Assembly (NCBI GenBank): GCA_024734495.1
Contig: JALMQS010000187.1
Span: forward strand, 6,965,499-7,029,498
Direction: 5' to 3'
Source: Forficula auricularia
Lineage: Eukaryota > Arthropoda > Insecta > Dermaptera > Forficulidae
DNA: 64,000 nucleotides
Below are positions 10,536-20,605 of the stretch, piece after piece. Every line of letters starts with the position of its first letter. Within the stretch, counting starts at the first letter, position 1. A program made the position numbers and the translations under genes. The notes beneath the pieces are model-generated. The model saw only the letters and a list, made by a program, of their open reading frames with translations. It searched no databases and had not been told where the DNA came from.

Positions 10536-10916
10536 TTAATTATCTAGCCAGGAAAAAATATACACAAATATTAATGTAAAATGTATTTTTAAATGACGTA
10601 TGAGATGTGACTTTTGTGAGAAGGCTTTTTTGCAATGTTCACACTTAAAAGGCCTCTCCCCTGTATGAGTCCTTAAATGTCTTGTGAGATCAGATTTGTC
10701 TGCGAAGCGTTGTTCGCACTGACCACAGCTAAAGCGCCTCTCCTCTGTATGTGTCCTTAAATGGCTTGTGAGATTAGATTTGTGTGAGAAGCGTTTTCCA
10801 CACTGACCACAGGTAAAGGGCCTCTCCCCTGTATGTGTCCTTAAATGTATTGTGAGATTAAATTTAAGTGAGAAGCGTTGTTTACACCGATTACAGGTAA
10901 AGGGCCTCTCCCCTAT
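10536..10916 (-). pseudogene. C2H2 zinc-finger fragment, four fingers
   Basis: The minus-strand frame encodes four tandem C2H2 fingers, each with spacing C-x2-C-x12-H-x3-H, joined by TGERPF-type linkers (one reads TEERRF), followed by about 14 residues and a stop at 10536. Nucleic-acid binding is the usual role of such arrays. The same open frame continues upstream to 11150, but those residues are low-complexity and look like translated non-coding DNA. A TATAG just before the first linker glycine could be a splice acceptor, making this the last exon of a zinc-finger gene. No partner exon was found, so it could equally be a retrocopy or truncated relic. The four fingers themselves are intact. 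Confidence 0.6.
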
Positions 10917-11069
10917 ACATTGTATCACTTTTTGTAAGTATGTACCTATGTATTTACATAGTATGTACATATAGTATGTACGTATGTATTTACATATACG
11001 AGAAGCTATTTTCAAGTAGATTTGATGGAAGAGGCCTATATTCAGTAGTGGATTGTCGATATCGACAGG

Positions 11070-11092
11070 CTGATGATGATGATGATGATTTT
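11070..11092. repeat. (TGA)n microsatellite
   Basis: A run of gatgatgatgatgatgat lies within the AT-rich region upstream of the zinc-finger fragment. It encodes a spurious histidine run on the minus strand. Confidence 0.7.
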
Positions 11093-11637
11093 CAAGTATA
11101 AAATTTACGGAAAATAAAATTTGCAAAAATCGATAGAAATTAGCAACCATGATGATGATTTATGGTTTCTTATTCTGAGCGTGAGACAGTCTCTTGAGTA
11201 TTAAATTTTAATACTCAATAGACATCGATGATCGTTCACCAGATATCCTTTAATGGATTTCTGGAATGAATAAAAAATTTTCCGAGTGGTTACTATTAAT
11301 ATAAAATTTAATCATATTTTCTTATTAATAATTATTTAATTATTATCTTAATTTTAATTGAAAATAATAACAAAAACATTTTCTATTTTTTGTTCCGGGA
11401 GGATAGGGTAGGTTCATTGTGGAAGATATTTAAGATAATTGACTACTATAATTAAATATATCTATAATTAATTTGTTAAAAATACCTAATATTATTTTAT
11501 GAATTTGACTATTACCTACTATCAATAATCTTTTAAATTTGCCCGATATAATAATGCTTTTTATTATAGTGTAGAAATTAAAATTTTATAGCAACGTCTA
11601 AGTTAATAAATATTTTCTCTTACTAATAAAAATTTTT

Positions 11638-12314
11638 AAGAAAAAAATAAAAACCGACTTCAAAAAATTAAGTGCAAGAAATATAAAAATACACTAAAAG
11701 GTATAAAATAATTATTATCTTATTTAGTTACAACTAAACGACGAAATATTAACACGAAATTACTTTTTAAAGTCGGTGCCAAACAAACTATACCTATAAG
11801 CGAGCGTACCCGCCAAACGTACTAAGTAAGATCCGTCGAGTGCGATTCATAAAAGGTATATGTTTGGCACCAACTTCAAAAAGTAATTTCGTGTTAATAT
11901 TTCGTCGTTTAGTTGTAACTAAATAAGATAATAATTATTTTATACCTTTTAGTGTATTTTTATATTTGTTGCACTTAATTTTTTGAAGTCGGTTTTTATT
12001 TTTTTCTTAAAAATTTTTATTTTTCTCTTTTTAGTGATGTTATTAATAGTGATTATATCATCAGAACTTGACCAAATTAATATGACACCATCCCTAAGAC
12101 ACCCCCTTTCGGATAAAAAAAGAACCATCAAAATCGGTTCATAAACAAAGAGGTTAGGTCTAAACAAACCTAAACAAACCTAATAAAAAAGGTCTAATAC
12201 CTATGAAAAAAAATCGAAAAAAAATGGGACCAATCGGAAGCTAGACTGGACCCAATGCAAAAAAAATTTTCAAAATCGGTTGACAATTGGCGGAGATATG
12301 AGGTAACATAGGCA

Positions 12315-12365
<51 letters not shown>

Positions 12366-12415
12366 CAATCGAATAGAGAACCTCCTCCTTTTTTGAAGTC
12401 GGTTAAAAAAATACT
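11638..12415. mobile_element. Fold-back element with ACCGACTTC termini
   Basis: Bases 11640-11800 are repeated in reverse complement at about 11861-12003, with arms of about 150 bases and a central spacer containing aagcgagcgtacccgcc. Beyond the right arm the sequence continues to a second gaagtcggttaaaa end at about 12400, matching 1386-1671. An uninterrupted A run spans about 12319-12362. No transposase frame is visible, so the element is non-autonomous. Confidence 0.65.
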
Positions 12416-12544
12416 GAATATCAATAAATAAAACGTCTGAATAAGTAGTAAAATAATCTGGAACCTAAGGAGAATCTAATCTATTTACTAGGGGCTTGTA
12501 AATGATCAAATATTAAGTATTTGAATTAAAATAAAAAAAAAAAA

Positions 12545-12680
12545 CTAAACAAATGGTATTTTTTGGACTCACTTCATTTCTAATCATTGCACCCTCTCCT
12601 TTGAAGTTAATTCAGTTGTAGAAAAAAGTTGTTATATTTATTTTATACTTTTTTTTAATTTAAGTAATCTTCTCAATGTT
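12545..12680 (+). repeat. Direct repeat of 9715-9850
   Basis: See 9715-9850. The tggactcacttcatttctaa and gttgtagaaaaaagttg words are shared. Confidence 0.5.
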
Positions 12681-13613
12681 CTATTTTCTCAAAAATTGTT
12701 AACTATTTTATTTTATTTTTTTTAGTTCTTATTCAAGATTTAATAGATAAAAAATAAATATGGTCTCTACTTCTAATACTTTCTATTCTTATAATATAAT
12801 AATTATTATAAAATACTTATCTTATAATTCTAATATATTTTAAACATAGCCTTTTTAAAACTATATAATTTTTTATTTATTTTCTCTTTTTCACATGCGC
12901 GACTACATTAATACATTTAAGTACTATGATATATCTCATCTATATATTTTCTACAATCTACATATACACAGCAATGGAGAATTCAATTACATTAATAAAC
13001 AATTTCATAAATTTTAAAATTAGCTTGCCATACACCAATTGTAAAAAATCCAATTTATTTAACTTTCCCGTTCTAGAAAATTAACCTATTTGTTATTCTT
13101 AAAAGTTGCGAAAGACAAATTAAATTAAACGTTTTTCAAATTCACTAAGCGTAACTGGCCCTTAGAAGAGAGCGCATGCACGTGACAGAGAAAGCATTTC
13201 GATCTCCTCTTCCCCAGGCTCGAATTTCACATTTCAATTGAATGCATTTGCTTGTACTTAGGGAGACCCTAATCATTCACTAAATGAAAAACTCTTTTAG
13301 ATTAAAACTTCTAAATAGTCAATATATATATACATAGATATAGAACTGTAAATATAATCTCAAGATGAGGTACGCATTCTGCTAATTTTAGTAATTTAGC
13401 ATTTATTTGATGGGGAAGAATTTTCGTTAGAAGGCTGAATAAATATACATATAATATTACAAGGAGATTTTGGCCTCAATTTTATTTCCATCTTTGACTC
13501 GAGAATATTATAAATATGTAAATTGTTTTGGAAGAAGTGAGCATAACCGTGACAGAGAGAGAATTTTATAATATATTATTGATTTCTTATAAATTTTATT
13601 TCAGTATTGGATG
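12681..13613. other. Non-coding AT-rich stretch
   Basis: No gene or clear repeat end was seen. Bases 13150-13240 are more complex (agagcgcatgcacgtgacag) and unique in the window, but no frame or structure supports a call. Confidence 0.4.
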
Positions 13614-13745
13614 AAGGCAGACCAAAAATAAATAAGAGGCTACTTCCAACAAATAATAAGATTTATTGGAAATGTTTTCCCCTTATAATTTTATTTTGAA
13701 ACGAACGTTTCGGAGAAACTTCCCTCCTTCAAGGTTCAAAAGGCT
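13614..13745 (-). repeat. Degenerate Penelope-type repeat with hammerhead-like remnant
   Basis: Read on the minus strand, CTTGAAGGAGGGAAG...CTCCGAAACGTTCG keeps the stem II/GAAACGT pattern but has a damaged 5' core. The neighbouring taagaggctacttccaacaa recurs in reverse complement at 15437-15470. Confidence 0.4.
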
Positions 13746-14279
13746 CAATGATGGAAGCATCTAGCAGAATAGCACTCTTCTTTCTTGTCTCCTCTCTCAG
13801 TTCTTGCTCTTATATGCATACCTATGTATATATAAAATTAAGGTTTTGTCTGTACATTGGTCCACAAATCATGCCAAATTTGGGTTGCACACGTTTCAAG
13901 CAAAGTTATGAACGAAAACACCCTCAACAAAATTCCTGTCTGTCAGTCTGTATGTATGTATGTCTGTATGTTTCCGTGGTTTCCGCGAAAAGCTGCTCAC
14001 GATTCACGTAAAAACGGCAGAATGAATTATTATGAAATTTCATATTTGCATCAGATGTCTTCTAACTTACGTTTATAGCTATATAACGTTTTGATATTTT
14101 GACCCCAAAAAGGGGTTTGCTGGGGGGGGCGCGCGCCATACTAATGAAAATTATCAAATAACTCCTAAACTATTAACTCTACGGCAAATTGTATTTTGAG
14201 CAAAGTTGTAGAGGATGTGATTTTTGACAACTTTTCTTTAAAAAAATTCCTCCAAAAAACCACCCAAAAAGGGGGAGGG

Positions 14280-14480
14280 TCAAAATATGAAAATTCTTGC
14301 TCTCGGACCAAACTCAACTAAATTTTGTATAAGTACATAATCTATGGGTCACTAGAGGGCTAGAAATGCACAAACTAACCACCCAAAATGGGGAGGGGGG
14401 GTCAAAAATGAAAATTCTTACCCTTAGAGCCAACTTAACCAAATTTTGTATACATAGTCTGTGGGTCACACGAAGGCTAG
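14280..14480 (-). repeat. Family A sub-repeats, minus orientation
   Basis: The phrases actcaactaaattttgtata, aaatgcacaaactaaccacc and the following G run are the reverse complement of the sub-repeats at 6900-7190. Confidence 0.55.
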
Positions 14481-14489
14481 AAATGCAAA

Positions 14490-14772
14490 AACTGGGTGCG
14501 GGGGTGGTGTGCTGGTTCGGGGGGCGGGGTGCATGGTGGAGTGTAGGGTTCAGATGAGAGTCCAGAGGTGTAGTGGTGTGGTGCGGTGGGGGGTTCAGGT
14601 GAGGGTCCAGAGGCGTAGTGGAGTGGGTGCGGGGTTGTGGTGTGGGGCGAGGGTAGAGAGCACGAAGGTGGGTTCCGAGGGTGGGGTGCGGAGTGGTTGA
14701 GTGGGGGCGGAGTGGGTGGGAGTGGGTATTAGGGTGGGGTTCCTGGGTTGGGGTCCAGGTGGCGTGCCTTGC
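14490..14772 (+). repeat. Strand-asymmetric G-rich degenerate minisatellite
   Basis: About 280 bases of the plus strand are dominated by G with interspersed T and very little A or C, in sharp contrast to the AT-rich surroundings. Imperfect sub-repeats share ggttcaggtgagggtccaga, gagtgggtgcggggt and similar phrases. Many closely spaced GG-GGGG runs could support G-quadruplexes. The long Pro/His/Thr-rich minus-strand frame over this tract reflects base composition, not a gene. Confidence 0.6.
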
Positions 14773-14884
14773 AGCTAGTATAGAATATTTTGAGAATCCC
14801 CAGCATATGATGATATATACGAACAAGCACTGAGAGAAGTCAAAAATTACATGTGGTCTCGTTCAGAGCCCAAAAACTAACATC

Positions 14885-15170
14885 TTTTCATTTAGTCCGT
14901 GGGGATGGATGCATATATGTTACCCTATTTTTCGTCGACAATTTTTCCATATCGTTCAACTGATTAAAATGAAATTGAAAAAATACAATTAGTTTAACAA
15001 AATAAAGCTCTGATTATCTTTTGGTACATATCGGTCCTCAACGTTTGTACATTTACTTTTTTTAAATATTTTGAAAATGTCTTAACCAATTTCGCTACTA
15101 TTTTATATTCTATTTAAGTACCTCGAGGACCTCAAAAAATGTCATTTCATGATTTATAGGAAGATTAAAT
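14885..15170 (-). repeat. Minus-strand copy of the right arm of the compound satellite element
   Basis: Phrases such as gattatcttttggtacata, gtcttaaccaattt and aagtacctcgaggacc are reverse complements of diverged versions in 31170-31330 and 33030-33190. Confidence 0.45.
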
Positions 15171-15191
15171 TTTAAAGTACTTTACACTACG

Positions 15192-15361
15192 CCGAGGGGT
15201 GAACCGCGATTGGAATTAGGTGTACACCGTCTTTGGAATTATGTTGAACTATTTTGGAATTCATTAGAAAATGCGCCTTCATCTTTGTCTTCTACTTGGA
15301 AATGAAAGTGGAAGTGGAAGTAGGTGTACACGATATTAGGTCGCGGTTCACCCCTCACTCT
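15192..15361. mobile_element. MITE with GAGGGGTGAACCGCG termini, copy 1
   Basis: It begins near gaggggtgaaccgcgat and ends in the inverted form cgcggttcacccctc. Flanks acactacg (15184-15191) and acactaag (15362-15369) look like an 8-bp target-site duplication with one mismatch. A second copy lies at 38375-38530. It is non-coding, and the superfamily is unassigned (8-bp TSD suits hAT-like elements). Confidence 0.7.
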
Positions 15362-15513
15362 ACACTAAGCAAATCACTTTAAGAAAATATAATATTTATT
15401 CTTTTTATCTGATTAATAATAAAGGGAATAGACATATTATTTGTTGGAAGTAGCCTCTTATTTATTACTAGACTATAATTCTGCTGAGAATGAAATACGA
15501 TATATTTTTTATT

Positions 15514-15613
15514 NNNNNNNNNNNNNNNNNNNNNNNNNNNNNNNNNNNNNNNNNNNNNNNNNNNNNNNNNNNNNNNNNNNNNNNNNNNNNNNNNNNNNNN
15601 NNNNNNNNNNNNN
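15514..15613. other. Assembly gap of 100 N
   Basis: The run is exactly 100 N, the usual placeholder for a gap of unknown length. Confidence 0.99.
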
Positions 15614-15632
15614 TTTAGATATCACTCTAAAA

Positions 15633-15918
15633 CAGAGGGTTTCAACCTTTTTCTTCCAATGAACCCCTTCTGCAATTCTGTAAGAATGCCATTTCCCCCT
15701 TTCCAAGAATTTCTAACTCAAAAATTTTATTTCAAATAATACAAGGTATCATATTTTAATTTAGAGATAAAGATAAGTAATATTTACCTAATGAGAAAGC
15801 TGAGCTTGTTTTTTAAAATGTTCTTTAAAACTTTTGAAACTTGAACACAATTTAATTCCCCACTCAAAATACTAAAATTTATCATTGGAGGGGAATTCCA
15901 GCCCGGCTGAGAACCCTG
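15633..15918. mobile_element. hAT-type MITE with perfect 8-bp TSD
   Basis: The left end cagagggtttcaacc and the right end (reverse complement) cagggttctcagccggg are imperfect inverted termini. The flanks ctctaaaa at 15625-15632 and 15919-15926 are identical 8-mers, as expected for hAT insertion. There is no coding content. Confidence 0.75.
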
Positions 15919-16225
15919 CTCTAAAATACCATTTTTCCATTGAATTTTATTATAGGCCTTAACGTTGTATAATAATTTGGGTATTTTTTTAAATCAAAAT
16001 AGTATTAGCTGTTTTTGTGATATATCGTTAAAACTAAGCAAAATCTCAAATTACTTTTACCCACACGCAAGAATTCGATTCTCACACTTTTACTGAGACT
16101 AAAGTCTTGTTTCTACTTCAACATGTATTAAATGTTTTTGACAAGATTTTAAAGAAAATAAAAATGCAGGCACCTAGTCAGAAATTTCTTTCGGAAGGGA
16201 GTCTAAATTGTTATTTCCTTATATA

Positions 16226-16870
16226 TAGGGTGCTCCTTATTTTGGAAATTTTCGTATATTTACGCTACAGGGGCTCATATGGTTCGAAATAAATAAAAAA
16301 AATATCTCTCAAGTTTCAAGTCTCTATCTCAATTATAACCTGTGCCCCCAGCGATATAAGTTTACCATCTAAATAACATGGGGTTTTTGGCAATGAACAA
16401 TAAATTTTTTTTATTCCGTCCAAAGTAATGGTTCAAAAAAATTGAAACTCTGTACACTTTATTCTTATAATAGTAGCTATCCTCCAGAATTTTTACCCAT
16501 TTTCAGCTATTATAATTTTGGAGATATAGCTAGATAAAATACTGCTATATCTTAGTGTTACTAAGTTATAGACTCCAAAACTATAATAGCTAGAAATCTC
16601 TAAAAATTCTGAGGGATAGCTACTATCATAAGGTTAAAGTCTACAGAGTTTCAAATTTCTTGAACCATTACTTTGGCCGGAATAAAAAATTGATCTTTCA
16701 ATGGCAAAAGCTCCATGTTATTTAGATGAGAAACTTACATCGCTGGGGGCACAGGTTATAATTGAGATAGAGACTTGAAACTTGGAGGATATTTTTTATT
16801 TATTTATTTCGAACCATATGAGTCCTTGTCAGCGAAAAAATTCGAAAATACCCAAAATAAGGACACCCTA
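16226..16870. mobile_element. 645-bp fold-back element, Tc1/mariner-like termini
   Basis: The left end agggtgctccttattttgg mirrors the right end cccaaaataaggacaccct. The arms pair for most of their length (for example cctgtgcccccagcgat at 16341 with atcgctgggggcacagg at 16739) around a centre near 16545. It is bordered by TA-rich DNA, consistent with TA target sites. No transposase is present. Confidence 0.75.
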
Positions 16871-16917
16871 ATATATATGTATATGTAAATTTAGCAATTT
16901 GAAATATAATTAAGATA

Positions 16918-17318
16918 TTTTAAAAGAGAAAGAATTCAATCAATCTTTTTCGGACAAATTCTAAGATTTTAGTAGAAATATTATTAAATTGCGATATCAG
17001 AGGGGATTCATCCTCCCAGGAGTCGAACCTGAGAACTAACAAGAGGACTTGTATGAAAAACTTTTTTTCATTTTAAGCTAAATTTTTTAATTTCCGTTCT
17101 AGAAGAATGATGTAAAAAATTTCTGTGCTTATATCATATATTGCGAGAGAGAGGTTTTTGTCTCGAGGGTGTGAGCTGACTGCCCGGATAGCGTGTTAGT
17201 TCTCAGGTTCGATTCCTGGGGGGATGAATACTCTCTGATATCGCAATTTAATAATATTTCTACTAAAATCTTAGAATTTGTCCGAAAAAGATTGATTGAA
17301 TTCTTTCTCTTTTAAAAT
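16918..17318. mobile_element. Head-to-head pair of tRNA-derived SINEs
   Basis: Bases 16918-17045 are the near-perfect reverse complement of about 17190-17318. Each arm contains a tRNA B box (GGTTCGATTCC plus strand at 17206-17216; GGTTCGACTCC minus strand at about 17020-17030) followed outward by the same SINE body (ctctgatatcgcaatttaat). The spacer contains an A-box-like stretch for the plus copy near 17169-17187. Confidence 0.6.
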
Positions 17319-17451
17319 ACATCTTGGTTAATCTGAACCCGAGCTGATTTTTTGAAAAAACTACCAACTATTTTCAAAAAAAGATGCTCAAAACTTTATA
17401 TATATAATTAAGATAATTTGTGAAAATACATAATTAATGTCATTTCAGCCA

Positions 17452-17486
17452 CTGAGGAAGTCAAAATAAATTGACGAAACGTTTGG
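17452..17486 (+). ncRNA. Hammerhead ribozyme-like motif
   Basis: CTGAGGA (17452-17458), an extra A, a 4-bp stem II GTCA/TGAC (17460-17463 with 17472-17475) with an 8-base loop, GAAA (17476-17479), then CGTTT. This has the same architecture as 1976-2012 with different stem II sequence that still pairs. That is covariation-like support for the fold. Confidence 0.5.
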
Positions 17487-18111
17487 CTTATTTAATAAAA
17501 GCTCTGTGTTTTAATTTAAAATATTTACCCAGTCCCCTACGATTCCTTCTATGAATTTTAATATGGATACGAGTGATATAACTTGATATAACATAATTAT
17601 TATTATTATAATTATTACTCTTGAAATAACCAGTGAATTAAAAAAGACATCGTTAGAAAAATGATAAAGATAAAGAAAAAAAAACTTATTTTAAGCAGCT
17701 CTTTTTATCATTCGAGCTTAAGCTAACTAGCTTTAGTTTTAAATTTCATTTATTCACTGTTCATAGTACTTGAAAGGTGTATTTCCGGTGAAAACACGAT
17801 TTTTTTTGTATAAGTACTTATATGATGTTTTTCATTGACAAATTCAGTCATAGAAAAAAGTTTATTCACTAATAATAAATTATTGTTTGAATAGTTATCC
17901 ACAAATCTATTACTCAGCCTACTGAATAGAATAAGCTATGAGAATCATTCATTGTACACCCATTCATTCCATTTTTCTTATTTCATATTTGCGAAATTTT
18001 TACTTTCTATTTAGCATTCTTGCATTTTCAACCAACTTTATAGGTACTTTATCTTAAAACTACATCCTCACATTTAAAATCAAATATACAAGAAATAAAA
18101 AAATTCAAGAG

Positions 18112-18147
18112 CAATCAATGAGGCTGCACTCTGCTTGATTCAAACAA
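18112..18147 (+). repeat. Copy of the recurrent ~35-bp motif
   Basis: agcaatcaatgaggctgcac followed by tctgcttgat; see 3593-3632. It lies immediately before the MITE at 18155. Confidence 0.5.
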
Positions 18148-18154
18148 ATATATA

Positions 18155-18294
18155 CAGGGTTGTCCAAAAATATGTTACCACCCATAGGGTACTACATAAT
18201 TTTTATTATATAATTATAATTTAAAATTTTTTAACTAATTTTTTTAATTTCAATCCCATATAAGTAAGTGGTAACATATTTTTGGACAACCCTG
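18155..18294. mobile_element. Tc1/mariner-type MITE, 140 bp, TA target site
   Basis: The termini cagggttgtccaaaaatatg and, in reverse complement, the right end catatttttggacaaccctg are perfectly inverted over about 20 bases and continue for nearly 28. TA dinucleotides flank both ends (18153-18154 and 18295-18296). The interior is AT-rich and non-coding. Confidence 0.85.
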
Positions 18295-18332
18295 TACATA
18301 TACGGTATATACCAAAAATAAATATGTATAGC

Positions 18333-19146
18333 AGTGGCGGTTGGTGACTTTTCAACCAGAGGATTCTGTACAAAAAAGTACATTTATTGAAATTTTATTT
18401 TAATCTTCGCTTTTTTTTGCAAATTTTATCGAATACGGCATAATTTTCGTTATTTTTCAAATTTAACATTAGCTTTAAAAAAAATATATTTTAGGACCTT
18501 CGCCCCCAAACGGATACTCTGCTTTGTGTGAGTGAGGGTAGGAGTCAGAAATTAAATCTTGTGACTTAAACTCCACAGTCGCTGAGATGGAAATCGAGCA
18601 TCTTCCACAATGAATCAGCCAGTTCTATAAGAAAATCTTAAATTTCTCCTAATTCTATCGCTATAAGCAAGCTATGACTTGTCTATAGCCCCCTTAGTTA
18701 TTTCGGATCTTATATATTGAGAGATCTTAGAAATGGATTAGTCCAGAAATTCTCGAATCATCTTTATTTATTCCTTTTTTGTATTATTGTTATTTTAATA
18801 GTTCTTCAGCGAGAACAATTTTATTCCACTAAAACTCGTTTGGACTTATCTTTAACATTCTTGAACTGGAAGATATACCTATCAGGCGAGAGAATTCAAA
18901 CCTTCTATACGCACCCTTTTGGGAAAAATCATTCATTTTAATCGCCCCTTGAAACTATGCAACAATTTAATTTAATTTCGAGAACCAATATACTTTTCAA
19001 AACAAAAAATGTTTTTTTGTAGAAATATTTGAAATAACATATAATTGAAAATTTAAAGATCCTCCTGAATTTATGAAAATACCCTAAACGTTTGAAAGTT
19101 TAGGGATGCGCCGCATCCACAACATCTATGGACTGCGCACCACTGA
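18333..19146 (+). mobile_element. hAT-like non-autonomous element (CAGTGGCGG), copy 1
   Basis: It begins cagtggcggttggtgactt and ends ggactgcgcaccactg. Flanks atgtatag and aagtatag resemble an 8-bp duplication with one mismatch. It matches 41199-42031 along nearly its full length, including gtgagggtaggagtcagaaa and cttgaactggaagatatac. The internal frame at 18717-18941 is not conserved as a protein and is not called. Confidence 0.7.
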
Positions 19147-19599
19147 AGTATAGGTACATTTTATTTGTTTGATCTTTTCAATTAAATAATAATTTGTTTA
19201 AAAAGTTCATTTTCCTGATAGTAGTAGAATTAGATTTCGTTAGACTAATCATGATGGTGTTTTCCAATGAATCCGAGTTGTTATTGATAATTTTTATTAC
19301 GTCTCAATTGGGTTGTATTCACCCCTTGATAATTGATCCTAAGGGACTAAAATCAATCCAGTTGATGTCGACGCGCAAAAATGTCCAGTCACAGAATAAA
19401 TCTTCATCGTGAAATTTCTCCTTTCAAATGATTTTAAATTTAAACATTCAGCCAAACCATATAGACCCAACTCATTTTTTACTCGGTAGATACCATCCTC
19501 AGAAATCCGTGTAAAATAAGCTGACGTGTTCTGATGTGGCCATCCACTTGACTTTAACATATAACCTGGCCCCTTACTTATATTTAATATTTAATTAAA

Positions 19600-20115
19600 T
19601 TATTTATAATCATGTAGGTGGGGGGCGGTTAGTTTTTGCATTTTTAGTCTTCTGGGAGTCCACTGATTATGTTTACAAAATTTGGTTGAGTTTGCTCAAA
19701 TGGCCTAGATTTTTAATTTTTAACCCCCCCTCCACCCCGTCGATATGCACCAAAATCTAATCAGCTCTTAATCTCAATGGACCAAAACTACGTGTGAAAT
19801 TTGGTTTCGGTATTCAAACTAGTTTTTGAGCTAGCCCGTCCACAAAAATTTGGTTTCGCACAGACTTAGGGACACCCAAACAGACAACCAAACTAACAGA
19901 CATTTTGACAAAACAATTATTATCTCATAAAATATAATTTTTTCGATGTTCACTTATTTGAGCTTTTTTGTAGAGCAAAATTTCAAGGTTTCGCTCAATT
20001 TTTTGAATCAAAATAGTTTCAGCCGTTTTTGAGATATTTCGAAAAAAAAAGGAAAAAACCCACTTTTTTCATGCACGATTACAATACTTGACCATACCCT
20101 GTATGATAAAGTAAA
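19600..20115 (+). repeat. Dispersed repeat family A, copy 2
   Basis: Same body as 6880-7605 (caaaatttggttgagtttgc, gtgaaatttggtttcggtat, acagacattttgacaaaaca), ending acttgaccataccctgtatg then ataaagtaaaa. Upstream 19515-19600 also matches 6790-6880. Confidence 0.6.
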
Positions 20116-20264
20116 AAGATGAATGCAATTTTAATTATTATTATAATTAAATCCTTTTAAAAAACACCTTATAAAATAATGAAAACCCCAAAAAAGGAAG
20201 ACTTTTTTGAGACGTGTAAATTAAAATTCGTGTAAAAAATAGTTGGGTATAGTTAAAAAGTTTA

Positions 20265-20380
20265 ATCAAATTTAGGGAACGCGGTGTTGGTTTATAGTGA
20301 AACATTATTAAAATTATATTAAGTAGGAGTTGGTGGTGTTCTTCTCCTTGTGAAACACCACCAGCTCCTATCTAAATAAT
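20265..20380 (+). repeat. Dispersed repeat with small inverted hairpins
   Basis: Matches 8515-8620 in reverse complement. It contains ggtggtgttcttctccttgt followed by gaaacaccacc, an inverted pair. Related wording (gtggtgttggtgcaaggtga) occurs at 62264 and, inverted, at 38048-38090. Confidence 0.4.
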
Positions 20381-20529
20381 TTTAAAAAGTTTAAATTGAA
20401 TTTGGTATTTCGAATTTTGAAAATTCTCAAAACTCTAATGGCAATCATAAGACTATTCCCGAAAGGAATATAAAAAGTTCATTGTACTTATAAATGTACT
20501 TCAGACCTGTTCTATATACATTTAAAGAC

Positions 20530-20605
20530 AGTCATTGACTCGAATTGCTTTTTGGTACTTGGGTTCAATTCTCAAGGGAGGAGAATACAATATTTCTGTC
20601 ATGTT
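20530..20605 (+). mobile_element. Degenerate SINE related to 17206 and 23458
   Basis: B-box-like gggttcaattctcaa at about 20560 with a 3' body containing tttctgtcatg, comparable to cttctgacatatg at 23534 and ctctctgatatcg at 17231. The A box is not convincing. Confidence 0.35.

Noticed and set aside
14314..14826. 170-residue Pro/His/Thr-rich minus-strand frame
   Set aside because: It is the complement of the G-rich minisatellite and of family A sub-repeats. Composition alone explains the open frame, and it has no domain or splice context.
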